Assembly (NCBI GenBank): GCA_020629995.1
Contig: JAHDCH010000096.1
Location: forward strand, 1 to 8,702
DNA length: 8,702 nucleotides
Reading direction: 5' to 3'
Origin: Pseudaestuariivita sp.
GTDB taxonomy: Bacteria; Pseudomonadota; Alphaproteobacteria; Rhodobacterales; Rhodobacteraceae
In this document: one piece after another, positions 1 to 5,768 of the stretch
How positions within the stretch are numbered: position 1 is the stretch's first letter
Layout: every line of letters starts with the position of its first letter
Made by a program: the position numbers and the translations under genes
Notes under the pieces: generated by a model
What the model was told of the DNA's origin: nothing
Seen by the model: only the letters and a program-made list of their open reading frames with translations
Database searches by the model: none

Positions 1-42
1 CACCTTTCCAAGTTGAAGTTGCATAAGTTTGCAGGAGGTGGC

Positions 43-71
43 CGTATAGCCGAGGTCCGCTATCTTGTCCA
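43..71 (-). promoter_or_regulatory. Probable leftward promoter for a gene outside the window
   Basis: On the minus strand a -35 TGGACA (66-71) and a -10 TATACG (43-48) are separated by exactly 17 bp, a good sigma-70-type arrangement. Transcription would start near 36 and run off the left edge. A Shine-Dalgarno-like GGAAAGG lies at 9-3 on the same strand, so a start codon would be expected just beyond base 1. From memory, rpsU (ribosomal protein S21) often neighbours COQ9 genes in Rhodobacteraceae and would fit, but the gene itself is not visible. This is inference from spacing and hexamer match only. Confidence 0.4.
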
Positions 72-99
72 GTGACCCGACACCCGCATGGAGAGGCTG

Positions 100-810
100 A
101 TGCCCACGCCTGTTGATACCGCCCTGACCACCCTGCTTGACGCGGCTTTGCCGCATGTCGCCTTTGACGGGTGGAGCGCGGAAACCTTTGACGCCGCGGT
201 GGCCGACAGCGGGCTGGACCGCAGCGTGGCCGATGCGGTCGCCCCGCGCGGCGCGATTGATCTGGCCGTGGCGTTTCACAAGGCGGGCGATGCCGCGATG
301 ACTGCCGCGTACCGGCGCGAAGACACCGGACACCTGAAGATCCGCGACAAGATCACCCGCGCGGTGCAACTGCGGCTCGAGGTCATCACCGACCGTGAAG
401 CGGTGCAGCGCGGCACCACGATGTTCGCACTGCCGCATCACGCAGCCGAGGGCGCCCAGTTGATCTGGGGCACGGCGGATGCGATCTGGTCCGTGATCGG
501 CGACACGTCGACAGATGTGAACTGGTACACCAAGCGCGCGATCCTGTCGGGGGTCTACGGCGCGACGGTCCTGTTCTGGCTGGGTGACACCAGCGAAGAT
601 GGCACGCCGACACGCGACTTTCTGGATCGCCGGATCGGCGACGTGATGCAGTTTGAAAAGGTGAAGGCGCAGGTCAATGGCTCGGCTTTGGGTCAGCGGC
701 TGATGGCGCTGCCCAACATGCTGCTGGGCCAGATCCGTGCGCCCGCCACCATGCCGCCCGTCGATCTGCCCGGCCAGTTCAGCGAACCGCCCCCGCAGCG
801 GGATACCTGA
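100..810 (+). CDS. coq9: COQ9 family ubiquinone biosynthesis protein
   Basis: Encodes 236 aa, a usual size for bacterial COQ9 proteins. COQ9 is a lipid-binding helical protein that, in eukaryotes, presents polyprenyl intermediates to the hydroxylase COQ7 in ubiquinone synthesis; a similar accessory role at the inner membrane is inferred here. Family signatures seen are the N-terminal LLDAALPHVAFDGWS segment (TetR-like helical part) and the C-terminal core DVNWYTKRAILSGVY, followed by a LFWLGDTSEDG stretch and FLDRRIGDV. An in-frame ATG exists at 88, but the ATG at 100 has GGAG (90-93) six bases upstream, whereas 88 has no ribosome binding site, so I chose 100. The next gene on the same strand is a quinone oxidoreductase 71 bp downstream, consistent with a shared quinone theme. 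The family call is firm; the exact start is less so. Confidence 0.93.
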   Translation: MPTPVDTALTTLLDAALPHVAFDGWSAETFDAAVADSGLDRSVADAVAPRGAIDLAVAFHKAGDAAMTAAYRREDTGHLKIRDKITRAVQLRLEVITDREAVQRGTTMFALPHHAAEGAQLIWGTADAIWSVIGDTSTDVNWYTKRAILSGVYGATVLFWLGDTSEDGTPTRDFLDRRIGDVMQFEKVKAQVNGSALGQRLMALPNMLLGQIRAPATMPPVDLPGQFSEPPPQRDT

Positions 811-821
811 GGCGCGCCTCA
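808..821. repeat. 14-bp perfect palindrome over the coq9 stop codon
   Basis: TGAGGCGCGCCTCA reads identically on both strands and begins with the coq9 TGA stop (808-810). As RNA it could form a 5-bp stem with a 4-base loop, followed by a U-rich stretch (TGGTTTGTCTTT, 822-833), so a weak terminator or attenuator between coq9 and the oxidoreductase gene is possible. As DNA it could be a dimer binding site. Function is unproven. Confidence 0.4.
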
Positions 822-881
822 TGGTTTGTCTTTGCCGCCAGTGGTGGCTACGGTCCGCGCAACGATAGAAGGACCCAAGCC

Positions 882-1880
882 ATGCCAGACACGATGCGCG
901 CCGTTGAAATCACGCAGGCCGGCGGGCCCGAGGTTCTGGTGCCGACCCGACGCCCGATGCCCCGCGCCGGGGCGGGCGAGGTTGTCATCAAGGTGGCCTA
1001 TGCGGGTGTCAACCGCCCTGACGCGCTGCAACGGGCGGGCATGTACGCGCCGCCCCCGTCGGCCAGCGATCTTCCCGGGCTCGAGGCGGCAGGTACCGTT
1101 CACGAAGTGGGCGAGGGTGTCTCGGGGCTGGCCGTGGGCGACGCAATCTGCGCGCTATTGCCCGGCGGGGGCTATGCCGAATACGTCGCCACGCCCGCCG
1201 CGCATTGCCTGCCGGTGCCCGAAGGCATGGACCTGAAACGCGCGGCCTGCCTGCCCGAGACCTATTTCACCGTCTGGTCCAACGTGTTCATGCGCGGCGG
1301 GCTGAAGGCGGGAGAGCGGTTTTTGGTGCATGGCGGATCATCCGGCATCGGGACCACGGCGATCCAGCTGGCGCGGGTGGCGGGTGCACGGGTCTTTGCG
1401 ACCGCCGGGTCAGACGACAAATGCGCGGCTTGCGCCGAGTTGGGCGCCGAGGTGGCGATCAATTACCGAAGCGATGACTTTGTCGAGGTGCTGCGCGCTG
1501 CGGGCGGGGCGGACCTGATCCTCGACATGGTGGGGGGCAGCTATATCCCGCGCAACATCAAGGCGCTGGCCGATGACGGTCGGCTGGTGCAGATCGCCTT
1601 TTTGCAGGGGCCCAAGGTCGAGGCGATGAACTTTGCCCAGGTGATGACACGGCGGCTGACGGTCACGGGATCGACGCTGCGCCCGCAATCGGACCTGGCC
1701 AAGGCGCGGATTGCCGACGCGCTGCGCGCCGAGGTCTGGCCGCTATTGGCGGCGGGCACGGTCGGGCCGGTCATGGACCAGACCTTTGCGCTGGACGCCG
1801 CGTCCGAGGCGCACGCCCGGATGGAAGGCGGAGCGCATATCGGCAAAATTGTCCTCGAGGTGGCCGGAGAGCGCGTATGA
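882..1880 (+). CDS. NAD(P)H:quinone oxidoreductase, PIG3 (TP53I3) type
   Basis: Encodes a 332-aa zinc-independent medium-chain dehydrogenase/reductase of the quinone oxidoreductase group, expected to be cytoplasmic and to reduce quinones or related carbonyls with NADPH. The N-terminal GroES-like domain (about 1-125) contains the AGVNRPDALQRAGMY segment and GLEAAG. The Rossmann domain carries the nucleotide loop GGSSGIG at 151-157, and TAGSDDKCA near 175 lies where NADPH preference is set in this group. ILDMVGGSYIPRN and the C-terminal IGKIVLEV closely resemble human PIG3, which has the same length, and set it apart from the second oxidoreductase downstream. No zinc ligands are seen. AGAAGGA (867-873) precedes the ATG with 8-base spacing. 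Its stop overlaps the next start (ATGA). Substrate cannot be read from sequence; quinone reduction is family knowledge. Confidence 0.9.
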   Translation: MPDTMRAVEITQAGGPEVLVPTRRPMPRAGAGEVVIKVAYAGVNRPDALQRAGMYAPPPSASDLPGLEAAGTVHEVGEGVSGLAVGDAICALLPGGGYAEYVATPAAHCLPVPEGMDLKRAACLPETYFTVWSNVFMRGGLKAGERFLVHGGSSGIGTTAIQLARVAGARVFATAGSDDKCAACAELGAEVAINYRSDDFVEVLRAAGGADLILDMVGGSYIPRNIKALADDGRLVQIAFLQGPKVEAMNFAQVMTRRLTVTGSTLRPQSDLAKARIADALRAEVWPLLAAGTVGPVMDQTFALDAASEAHARMEGGAHIGKIVLEVAGERV

Positions 1881-2398
1881 AGCCTGCGCCGCCACCGGGT
1901 GAGCCGCTTTCGGACGCCGACGAGAGGGCGCTGGCGGCCTATATGCGTATGGCGTGGCTGTCCCGTGCGCCGGTGGCAACGGTGGTCGGAATTCCGGTCA
2001 TCGGCACGCTGCTGGGCCAGGCATTGCGCGTCGTCTTTGCCCCGGCGCTGTTCACCACGGCGCGGCATGATGCGCTGTCGGGTGTGTCGAATGCGCGGCT
2101 GTTCTGGGCGACGGCGCTGGCCTTTGGCACTCTGGCACTGTGGCTGGGCGTTTTTGGCCTCTATGGCGCGATGGCCGAGGCATTGCCACCCGCCCGCGTC
2201 TGGGTCGCACAGGCCGCGGTAGCGGTTTTCGTCGTGCTGGGCCTGCCTTATCTGATCGAAGCGGCGGGCCTTTGGATGGGCACCATCGGCCATGCGGCCG
2301 GCCGGGCGGACAAAGCGCTGCACAGCCGGCTCAACCGGTTTCACAGGCCCACCCGCAACCTGTTCAGCCCACGCACTCAACGAGGAGAGGCACCATGA
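1877..2398 (+). CDS. Small membrane protein of unknown function between two quinone oxidoreductases
   Basis: I do not recognise this 173-aa protein. It has a charged N-terminal stretch (about 1-30), then three hydrophobic segments at about 33-57, 75-98 and 108-131, and a basic C-terminal tail (about 137-173, rich in Arg, Lys and His). It is probably an inner-membrane protein with the basic tail in the cytoplasm by the positive-inside rule. The ATG at 1877 overlaps the upstream stop as ATGA and has GGAGAG (1866-1871) five bases before it. Its own stop overlaps the next start in the same way, so all three genes are likely translated from one message at coupled levels. Being flanked by two NADPH:quinone reductases suggests, without proving, a role at the membrane quinone pool. 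Codon use looks like that of its neighbours. Confidence 0.85.
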   Translation: MKPAPPPGEPLSDADERALAAYMRMAWLSRAPVATVVGIPVIGTLLGQALRVVFAPALFTTARHDALSGVSNARLFWATALAFGTLALWLGVFGLYGAMAEALPPARVWVAQAAVAVFVVLGLPYLIEAAGLWMGTIGHAAGRADKALHSRLNRFHRPTRNLFSPRTQRGEAP

Positions 2399-3375
2399 TG
2401 GCACGCACCGCAGTGATCGAAGAGGTGGGAGGCCCGGACAAGTTCCGCCTGATCGAAGCCGAGGTTGGCGATCCCGGTCCCGGCGAAGTGCGCATCCGGC
2501 ACAAGGCGATCGGGCTCAATTTCATCGACGTCTACATGCGCACCGGGCTTTATCCTCTGGCATTGCCGCATGCTTTGGGCATGGAGGCGGCAGGCGTGAT
2601 CGAGGCCGTGGGCGCGGGCGTCACGCATCTGAAGGAAGGCGACCGCGCGGCTTATGCCGCGACACCGCCGGGCGCTTATGCCGAGGCGCGCGTGATGCCC
2701 GCGGCGCAGGTCTGCCCGTTGCCGGAAGGAGTGGGCTTTGACGTGGCGGCGGCGATGATGCTTAAAGGCCTGACCACGCAGTACCTGTTTCACCGCACAA
2801 CACCGCTGACCCGGGGCGACACGGTGCTGTTTCATGCCGCCGCGGGCGGCGTCGGGCTGATCGCCTGCCAATGGGCGCGGTCCGAAGGGATCCGCCTGAT
2901 CGGCACCGCAGGGTCGGACGAAAAATGCGCGCTGGCTGTTGCGCATGGCGCGTCGGACTGCATCAACTACCGCGAAACTCCTGATTTTGCGCCGGCCGTG
3001 CGCGCGTTGACAGGTGGCGCGGGCGTGGATGCGGTGATGGACGGGGTGGGGGCCGACACGTTCGAAGGTTCGCTGGACAGCCTCAAACCGCTGGGGATGT
3101 TGATGTCGTTTGGCAATGCGTCGGGGCCGGTGCCGCCCTTCAACCTTGGGGTGCTCGGGCCGAAAGGGTCGCTGAAGGTGACGCGGCCCACGCTGTTCAC
3201 GCATATTGCCGACCACGACGCCTGTCAGGAGATGGCACAGCACCTGTTTGACAAGGTCGCGGGCGGCGATGTGTCGATCCGCATCGACCAGCGGTTCAAG
3301 CTGGACGACATCGCGGCGGCGCACCAGGCCCTAGAGGCACGGCGCACCACCGGCAGCACGGTGATCGAGCTGTAG
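2395..3375 (+). CDS. qor: NADPH:quinone oxidoreductase (Qor family)
   Basis: Encodes 326 aa, against 327 for E. coli Qor (zeta-crystallin-like quinone oxidoreductase), which transfers electrons from NADPH to soluble quinones. The match is strong along the length: LNFIDVYMRTGLYP at about 41-54, LGMEAAG at 61-67, LKGLTTQYL at about 123-131, the nucleotide loop with AAAGGVGLIACQWA at 148-161, INYRE in the Rossmann fold, LMSFGNASG, and KGSLKVTRPTL. No zinc-binding cysteine cluster is present. The reading frame is open further upstream, but ATG 2395 is chosen because GGAG (2384-2387) lies seven bases before it and it forms an ATGA overlap with the preceding stop; ATG 2398 directly follows and cannot be excluded. 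It is the last gene of the + strand run and ends 18 bases before a hairpin. It is a paralogue of the oxidoreductase two genes upstream. Confidence 0.95.
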   Translation: MMARTAVIEEVGGPDKFRLIEAEVGDPGPGEVRIRHKAIGLNFIDVYMRTGLYPLALPHALGMEAAGVIEAVGAGVTHLKEGDRAAYAATPPGAYAEARVMPAAQVCPLPEGVGFDVAAAMMLKGLTTQYLFHRTTPLTRGDTVLFHAAAGGVGLIACQWARSEGIRLIGTAGSDEKCALAVAHGASDCINYRETPDFAPAVRALTGGAGVDAVMDGVGADTFEGSLDSLKPLGMLMSFGNASGPVPPFNLGVLGPKGSLKVTRPTLFTHIADHDACQEMAQHLFDKVAGGDVSIRIDQRFKLDDIAAAHQALEARRTTGSTVIEL

Positions 3376-3392
3376 ACACGGCCGCAAAAGGG

Positions 3393-3415
3393 GGATGGGT
3401 GACGAGCACCCATCC
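3393..3415 (-). terminator. Hairpin terminator between convergent genes
   Basis: GGATGGGTG (3393-3401) pairs perfectly with CACCCATCC (3407-3415) around a 5-base loop. Read on the minus strand, the stem begins inside the TAG stop of the neighbouring gene and is followed by CCCTTTT, giving a short U-run, so it should work best as a rho-independent terminator for the minus-strand gene. On the + strand no T-run follows, but the stem could still protect the qor transcript end. Confidence 0.6.
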
Positions 3416-4038
3416 TACGCTTGTGGCGCGAAGTCCGCTGTTGCGTCCGGCGCGGAGTGCACCTGCACCCGTCCCTGACGCGCGGCGGCCTCGAAGATCA
3501 CAAAGCCGACCTGAGGTTCGATCAGCATCATCAGAGCGGCCACCCGGCCCGAGACCCGCTGCACCCGGCCCATGCCGATGCGGGACATGAACGCTTCGAT
3601 CCCGACCGAGCAGAGCGGCGAGGCGGCGGCATCCTCAAGCGTGACATCCATGTGCCGGCGCCCGGTCAGCAGATCGCGGCGCAGGCGCTTCACGGTGGCC
3701 CACTGGCCGCGCACCTCGCGGCGGCGGGCCTGCGCGGCATTGGCCTGTTCGAACGCGGCAAACGGGTCCTGGGCGGTGGCGTGAAAGGCGTGCCGCTTGC
3801 CTTCGCGGGTGATCAGCCACAAAAGCCGCCCGCCCCGGGTGATCCCGCGTTCGGCGACCATGGTGCCGCAATCGGACATGACACGGTGCCCGGTGTCGAC
3901 CCACATATGCACCCAGTTTTCCGAATGGCGCACGATCTGGTCGCTGCCGCCAATGATCTCGCGTTCGATCAGGGACATCATCTGGCGCTCTTTGGCCAGG
4001 GTGGCGCGCAGGCGCGCGTCGTTCAGGGAATACGGCAT
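3415..4038 (-). CDS. Conserved-looking cytoplasmic protein of unknown function
   Basis: I do not recognise this 207-aa protein. It has no signal peptide or membrane segment. It opens with a charged helical stretch (1-30), then a segment with two Trp residues (WVHMWVDTGHRV, 42-53) and DCGTMVAERG (56-65). A likely beta-strand run GGRLLWLITREGKRHAF (69-85) follows, then an Ala/Arg-rich helical part (95-125) and a hydrophobic C-terminal region ending in an Ala-rich tail. AGGAGG (4049-4044 on the minus strand) lies five bases before the ATG, an excellent ribosome binding site that supports a real gene. It appears to be transcribed alone: the RNase T2 gene lies 131 bp upstream on the same strand, and the hairpin at its stop ends the unit. 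The opposite strand also stays open over most of this stretch, but that frame lacks a ribosome binding site. Confidence 0.8.
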   Translation of the reverse strand: MPYSLNDARLRATLAKERQMMSLIEREIIGGSDQIVRHSENWVHMWVDTGHRVMSDCGTMVAERGITRGGRLLWLITREGKRHAFHATAQDPFAAFEQANAAQARRREVRGQWATVKRLRRDLLTGRRHMDVTLEDAAASPLCSVGIEAFMSRIGMGRVQRVSGRVAALMMLIEPQVGFVIFEAAARQGRVQVHSAPDATADFAPQA

Positions 4039-4169
4039 GGCAGCCTCCTACCTTGAAAGTTCAGGTCTCAAAGGATCGGACAAGGCTGAATACATACGCC
4101 CCGCCGGTGACCGAGGCTTAGCATCGCGATGGCAAAGGGCGGTATGTGGGGATACGTGACCCGGGCCAA

Positions 4170-4811
4170 TCACCTGATTGGGGTAAAAAGCGCATCCTCG
4201 GCAGTGCAGTCACGCACGACGTCACGCCCGCACGGCACAAAGTCGAGCGATTTCGACAGGCAGATGCGGGCTTCCTGGATGTGGCCGCGTTTGCAGGTGA
4301 TGGTGATCATGTCGGGCTCGAGCCCCGGGTTGTCACGCAGGAACGCCTGTTCAACGACCGAGGCGGGAAGGCGCACGGGGTCTTCCAGTTTGCGGAACAC
4401 GGCGGGGCGGGTAACCTTGTCATAGGCCTCGCGCGAGGCGGCGTAATAGTCGCGCGCGGGGATGCCGGCGCAGACGCCGTGCTTTTTCCACTGATACCAG
4501 GCAAGGCCCGAGGTGCCCATGATGTCGGCCATGTCGCGGGTCATGGCGCGGGACGGCGGGCGCTGGGACGTGGGGCAAAAGGCCGGCCAGCCGCGGGTGT
4601 ACTGAGGCCAGAGGCCATGCAGCGTCCAGCCATGATCGTGGCGCGGATCGCATTGGTCCGACCCTTTGGCGTCGCCTTCGATCTCGCACCAGTTGGGAGA
4701 CCAGCTGAGAGCCAGAACATAATAGTCGAACTCGCCCGCCTTTTCGCCGTCGGCTGACGCGGCCCCTGCAATGGCGATCCCCGCCAGCAGGGCCAAAACC
4801 AGTTTGCGCAT
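4170..4811 (-). CDS. Secreted ribonuclease T2 family protein
   Basis: Encodes 213 aa. Residues 1-20 form a Sec signal peptide (MRK, a hydrophobic core, then AASA before DGEK), so the mature enzyme should be periplasmic or secreted. RNase T2 enzymes cleave single-stranded RNA through 2',3'-cyclic phosphates. Catalytic segment I is clear: WTLHGLWPQ at 62-70 with His65. Segment II reads WYQWKKHGVC at 105-114 with Lys110 and His111. The consensus HEW is replaced by YQW, so the usual Glu is Gln107 and the usual preceding His is Tyr106. Several Cys residues (42, 54, 79, 114, 173, 184, 194, 202) fit the disulfide-rich fold. A GTG at 4817 is in frame, but ATG 4811 has GAGG nine bases upstream and begins the signal peptide directly, so it is preferred. 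Transcribed divergently from the trcR-like gene. Activity could be altered by the segment II changes. Confidence 0.92.
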   Translation of the reverse strand: MRKLVLALLAGIAIAGAASADGEKAGEFDYYVLALSWSPNWCEIEGDAKGSDQCDPRHDHGWTLHGLWPQYTRGWPAFCPTSQRPPSRAMTRDMADIMGTSGLAWYQWKKHGVCAGIPARDYYAASREAYDKVTRPAVFRKLEDPVRLPASVVEQAFLRDNPGLEPDMITITCKRGHIQEARICLSKSLDFVPCGRDVVRDCTAEDALFTPIR

Positions 4812-4838
4812 TTGCACTTTCCTCTTGCCCGTGGCGCG

Positions 4839-4866
4839 ACTATATACGGCTCAAGTTCCCCGACAA
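4839..4866 (-). promoter_or_regulatory. Promoter of the RNase T2 gene
   Basis: On the minus strand TTGTCG (4866-4861) and TATAGT (4844-4839) are 16 bp apart, placing a start site near 4832 and giving an RNase T2 leader of about 20 bases. Both hexamers match sigma-70 consensus well. The -10 overlaps a TATATA (4841-4846) that could act as a -10 for the opposite strand, with a poor -35 at 4818-4823, so the two divergent genes may share this core. Confidence 0.55.
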
Positions 4867-4867
4867 C

Positions 4868-4923
4868 GGTAACCCGCTTCGGACAAGCGCCCGAAGCCTC
4901 CTGGAGACAGGAGACGGGTGATC
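4868..4923 (+). promoter_or_regulatory. Candidate structured leader (three-way junction) of the trcR-like gene
   Basis: Nested complementarity is visible. An outer stem ACCCG (4872-4876) pairs with CGGGT (4915-4919), extended past one mismatch by GGT (4868-4870) with ATC (4921-4923, one G-U pair). Inside it, CTTCGG (4877-4882) pairs with CCGAAG (4891-4896), and CTCCTG (4898-4903) pairs with CAGGAG (4908-4913) around a GAGA (GNRA-type) tetraloop. The element ends about 20 bases before the AGGAG of the gene's ribosome binding site. The minus-strand promoter starts on the far side, so only a rightward transcript would contain the structure. Folding was done by eye, with no energy calculation or homologue comparison. 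Confidence 0.4.
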
Positions 4924-4957
4924 CATGCGTCGGGCCAGCGCACAAGGAGACGCCGAG

Positions 4958-5743
4958 ATGTCGAAACCGCTCATGGCAAAGGCCACCGCCGTCTGGCTGG
5001 TGGACAACACCACGATCACCTTCAAGCAGGTGGCCGATTTTGTCGGCCTGCACGAATTGGAAGTGCAGGGCATCGCCGATGGCGACGTGGCGACCGGTGT
5101 GAAAGGCTTTGACCCCATCGCCAACAACCAGCTGACGCAGGAAGAGATCGACAAGGCCGAGGCGGATCCGCTGCACAAGCTCAAGCTCAAGTTCAACCCT
5201 GCCGCGGTGGGCGAGGAAAAGCGGCGCGGCCCGCGCTATACGCCGCTGTCCAAACGTCAGGACCGCCCGGCGGCGATCCTGTGGCTGGTCAAGTTCCACC
5301 CCGAGCTGGCGGACAGCCAGATTTCGAAACTGGTGGGCACCACCAAGCCGACGATCCAGTCGATCCGCGAGCGTACGCACTGGAACATCGCCAACATCCA
5401 GCCGGTCGATCCGGTGGCTCTGGGCCTGTGCAAACAGACCGAGCTTGATGCTGCCGTGCAAAAGGCTGTCGCCAAGCGCGAGAAGGAGGGCATCGTGATG
5501 TCCGACGACGAGCGGCGCAAGCTGGTGTCGACCGAACAATCGCTGGGCATGGACCCCGAACCCAAGATCCCGACGGCGATCGAAGGGCTCGAGACGTTTT
5601 CGCTGGGCGGCGACACTGCCGAACCCGAGCAGGACGATGCGCGCGGCGATCAGGATTTCTCGGATGCGGACAGCTTCTTCAACCTGCCCGACGGCGCGCA
5701 TGACGAAGATGATGACGACGATAGCGACGACCCGCGCGGCTGA
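4958..5743 (+). CDS. trcR: DUF1013 / TrcR-type cell cycle transcriptional regulator
   Basis: Encodes 261 aa. The sequence matches the alphaproteobacterial DUF1013 family, now usually named TrcR, a DNA-binding regulator linked to cell-cycle control; the name and role are from memory of the family. The N-terminal MSKPLMAKATAVWLVDNTT and the following QVADFVGLHELEVQGIADG form a helix-turn-helix-like unit (about 10-45). A second one is ILWLVKFHPELADSQISKLV with TTKPTIQSIRERTHW (about 107-142). Next comes a charged helical part (162-195) and a very acidic C-terminal tail (about 224-258, with a run of Asp/Glu from 249). The frame is open to ATG 4925, but ATG 4958 has AAGGAGA (4944-4950) seven bases before it and matches the usual family N-terminus, so it is chosen. 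Its leader holds the inverted-repeat cluster at 4868-4923. It converges on a MarR gene 25 bases away. Confidence 0.92.
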   Translation: MSKPLMAKATAVWLVDNTTITFKQVADFVGLHELEVQGIADGDVATGVKGFDPIANNQLTQEEIDKAEADPLHKLKLKFNPAAVGEEKRRGPRYTPLSKRQDRPAAILWLVKFHPELADSQISKLVGTTKPTIQSIRERTHWNIANIQPVDPVALGLCKQTELDAAVQKAVAKREKEGIVMSDDERRKLVSTEQSLGMDPEPKIPTAIEGLETFSLGGDTAEPEQDDARGDQDFSDADSFFNLPDGAHDEDDDDDSDDPRG

Positions 5744-5753
5744 ATTGCGCGGG
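5731..5753 (+). terminator. Weak hairpin at the end of the trcR-like gene
   Basis: CCCGCGC (5731-5737) pairs with GCGCGGG (5747-5753) around a 9-base loop that contains the TGA stop. The stem is strong and sits between convergent genes, as a terminator would, but no T-run follows on either strand. It could equally be chance in GC-rich DNA. Confidence 0.25.
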
Positions 5754-5768
5754 CCGGGGCGGGCGGTA

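Noticed and set aside
1..87. A + strand promoter for coq9 using TTGAAG or TTGCAT with TATAGC (45-50).
   Set aside because: Spacers would be 26 or 20 bp, outside the useful range; only the minus-strand pair has good spacing.
1541..2404. A 287-codon minus-strand frame opposite the first reductase and the membrane protein gene.
   Set aside because: It spans the coupled junction of two supported + strand genes and gives a low-complexity Arg-rich product.
2377..3324. A 315-codon minus-strand frame opposite qor.
   Set aside because: It is a mirror of the qor coding frame; the His/Arg-rich product has no domain pattern.
3421..4056. A 211-codon + strand frame opposite the 207-aa gene of unknown function.
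   Set aside because: The minus-strand frame has a perfect ribosome binding site and a terminator at its stop, while the + strand frame starts without a ribosome binding site and is rich in Gly/His/Pro as antisense frames are.
4092..4147. Imperfect inverted repeat ACATAC / GTATGT in the gap upstream of the 207-aa gene.
   Set aside because: Only six paired bases are continuous and the arms are over 40 bases apart; too weak to call an operator.
4166..4181. Inverted repeat CCAATCA / TGATTGG over the RNase T2 stop codon, as a terminator.
   Set aside because: The stem is short with a 2-base loop and no U-run follows on the minus strand.
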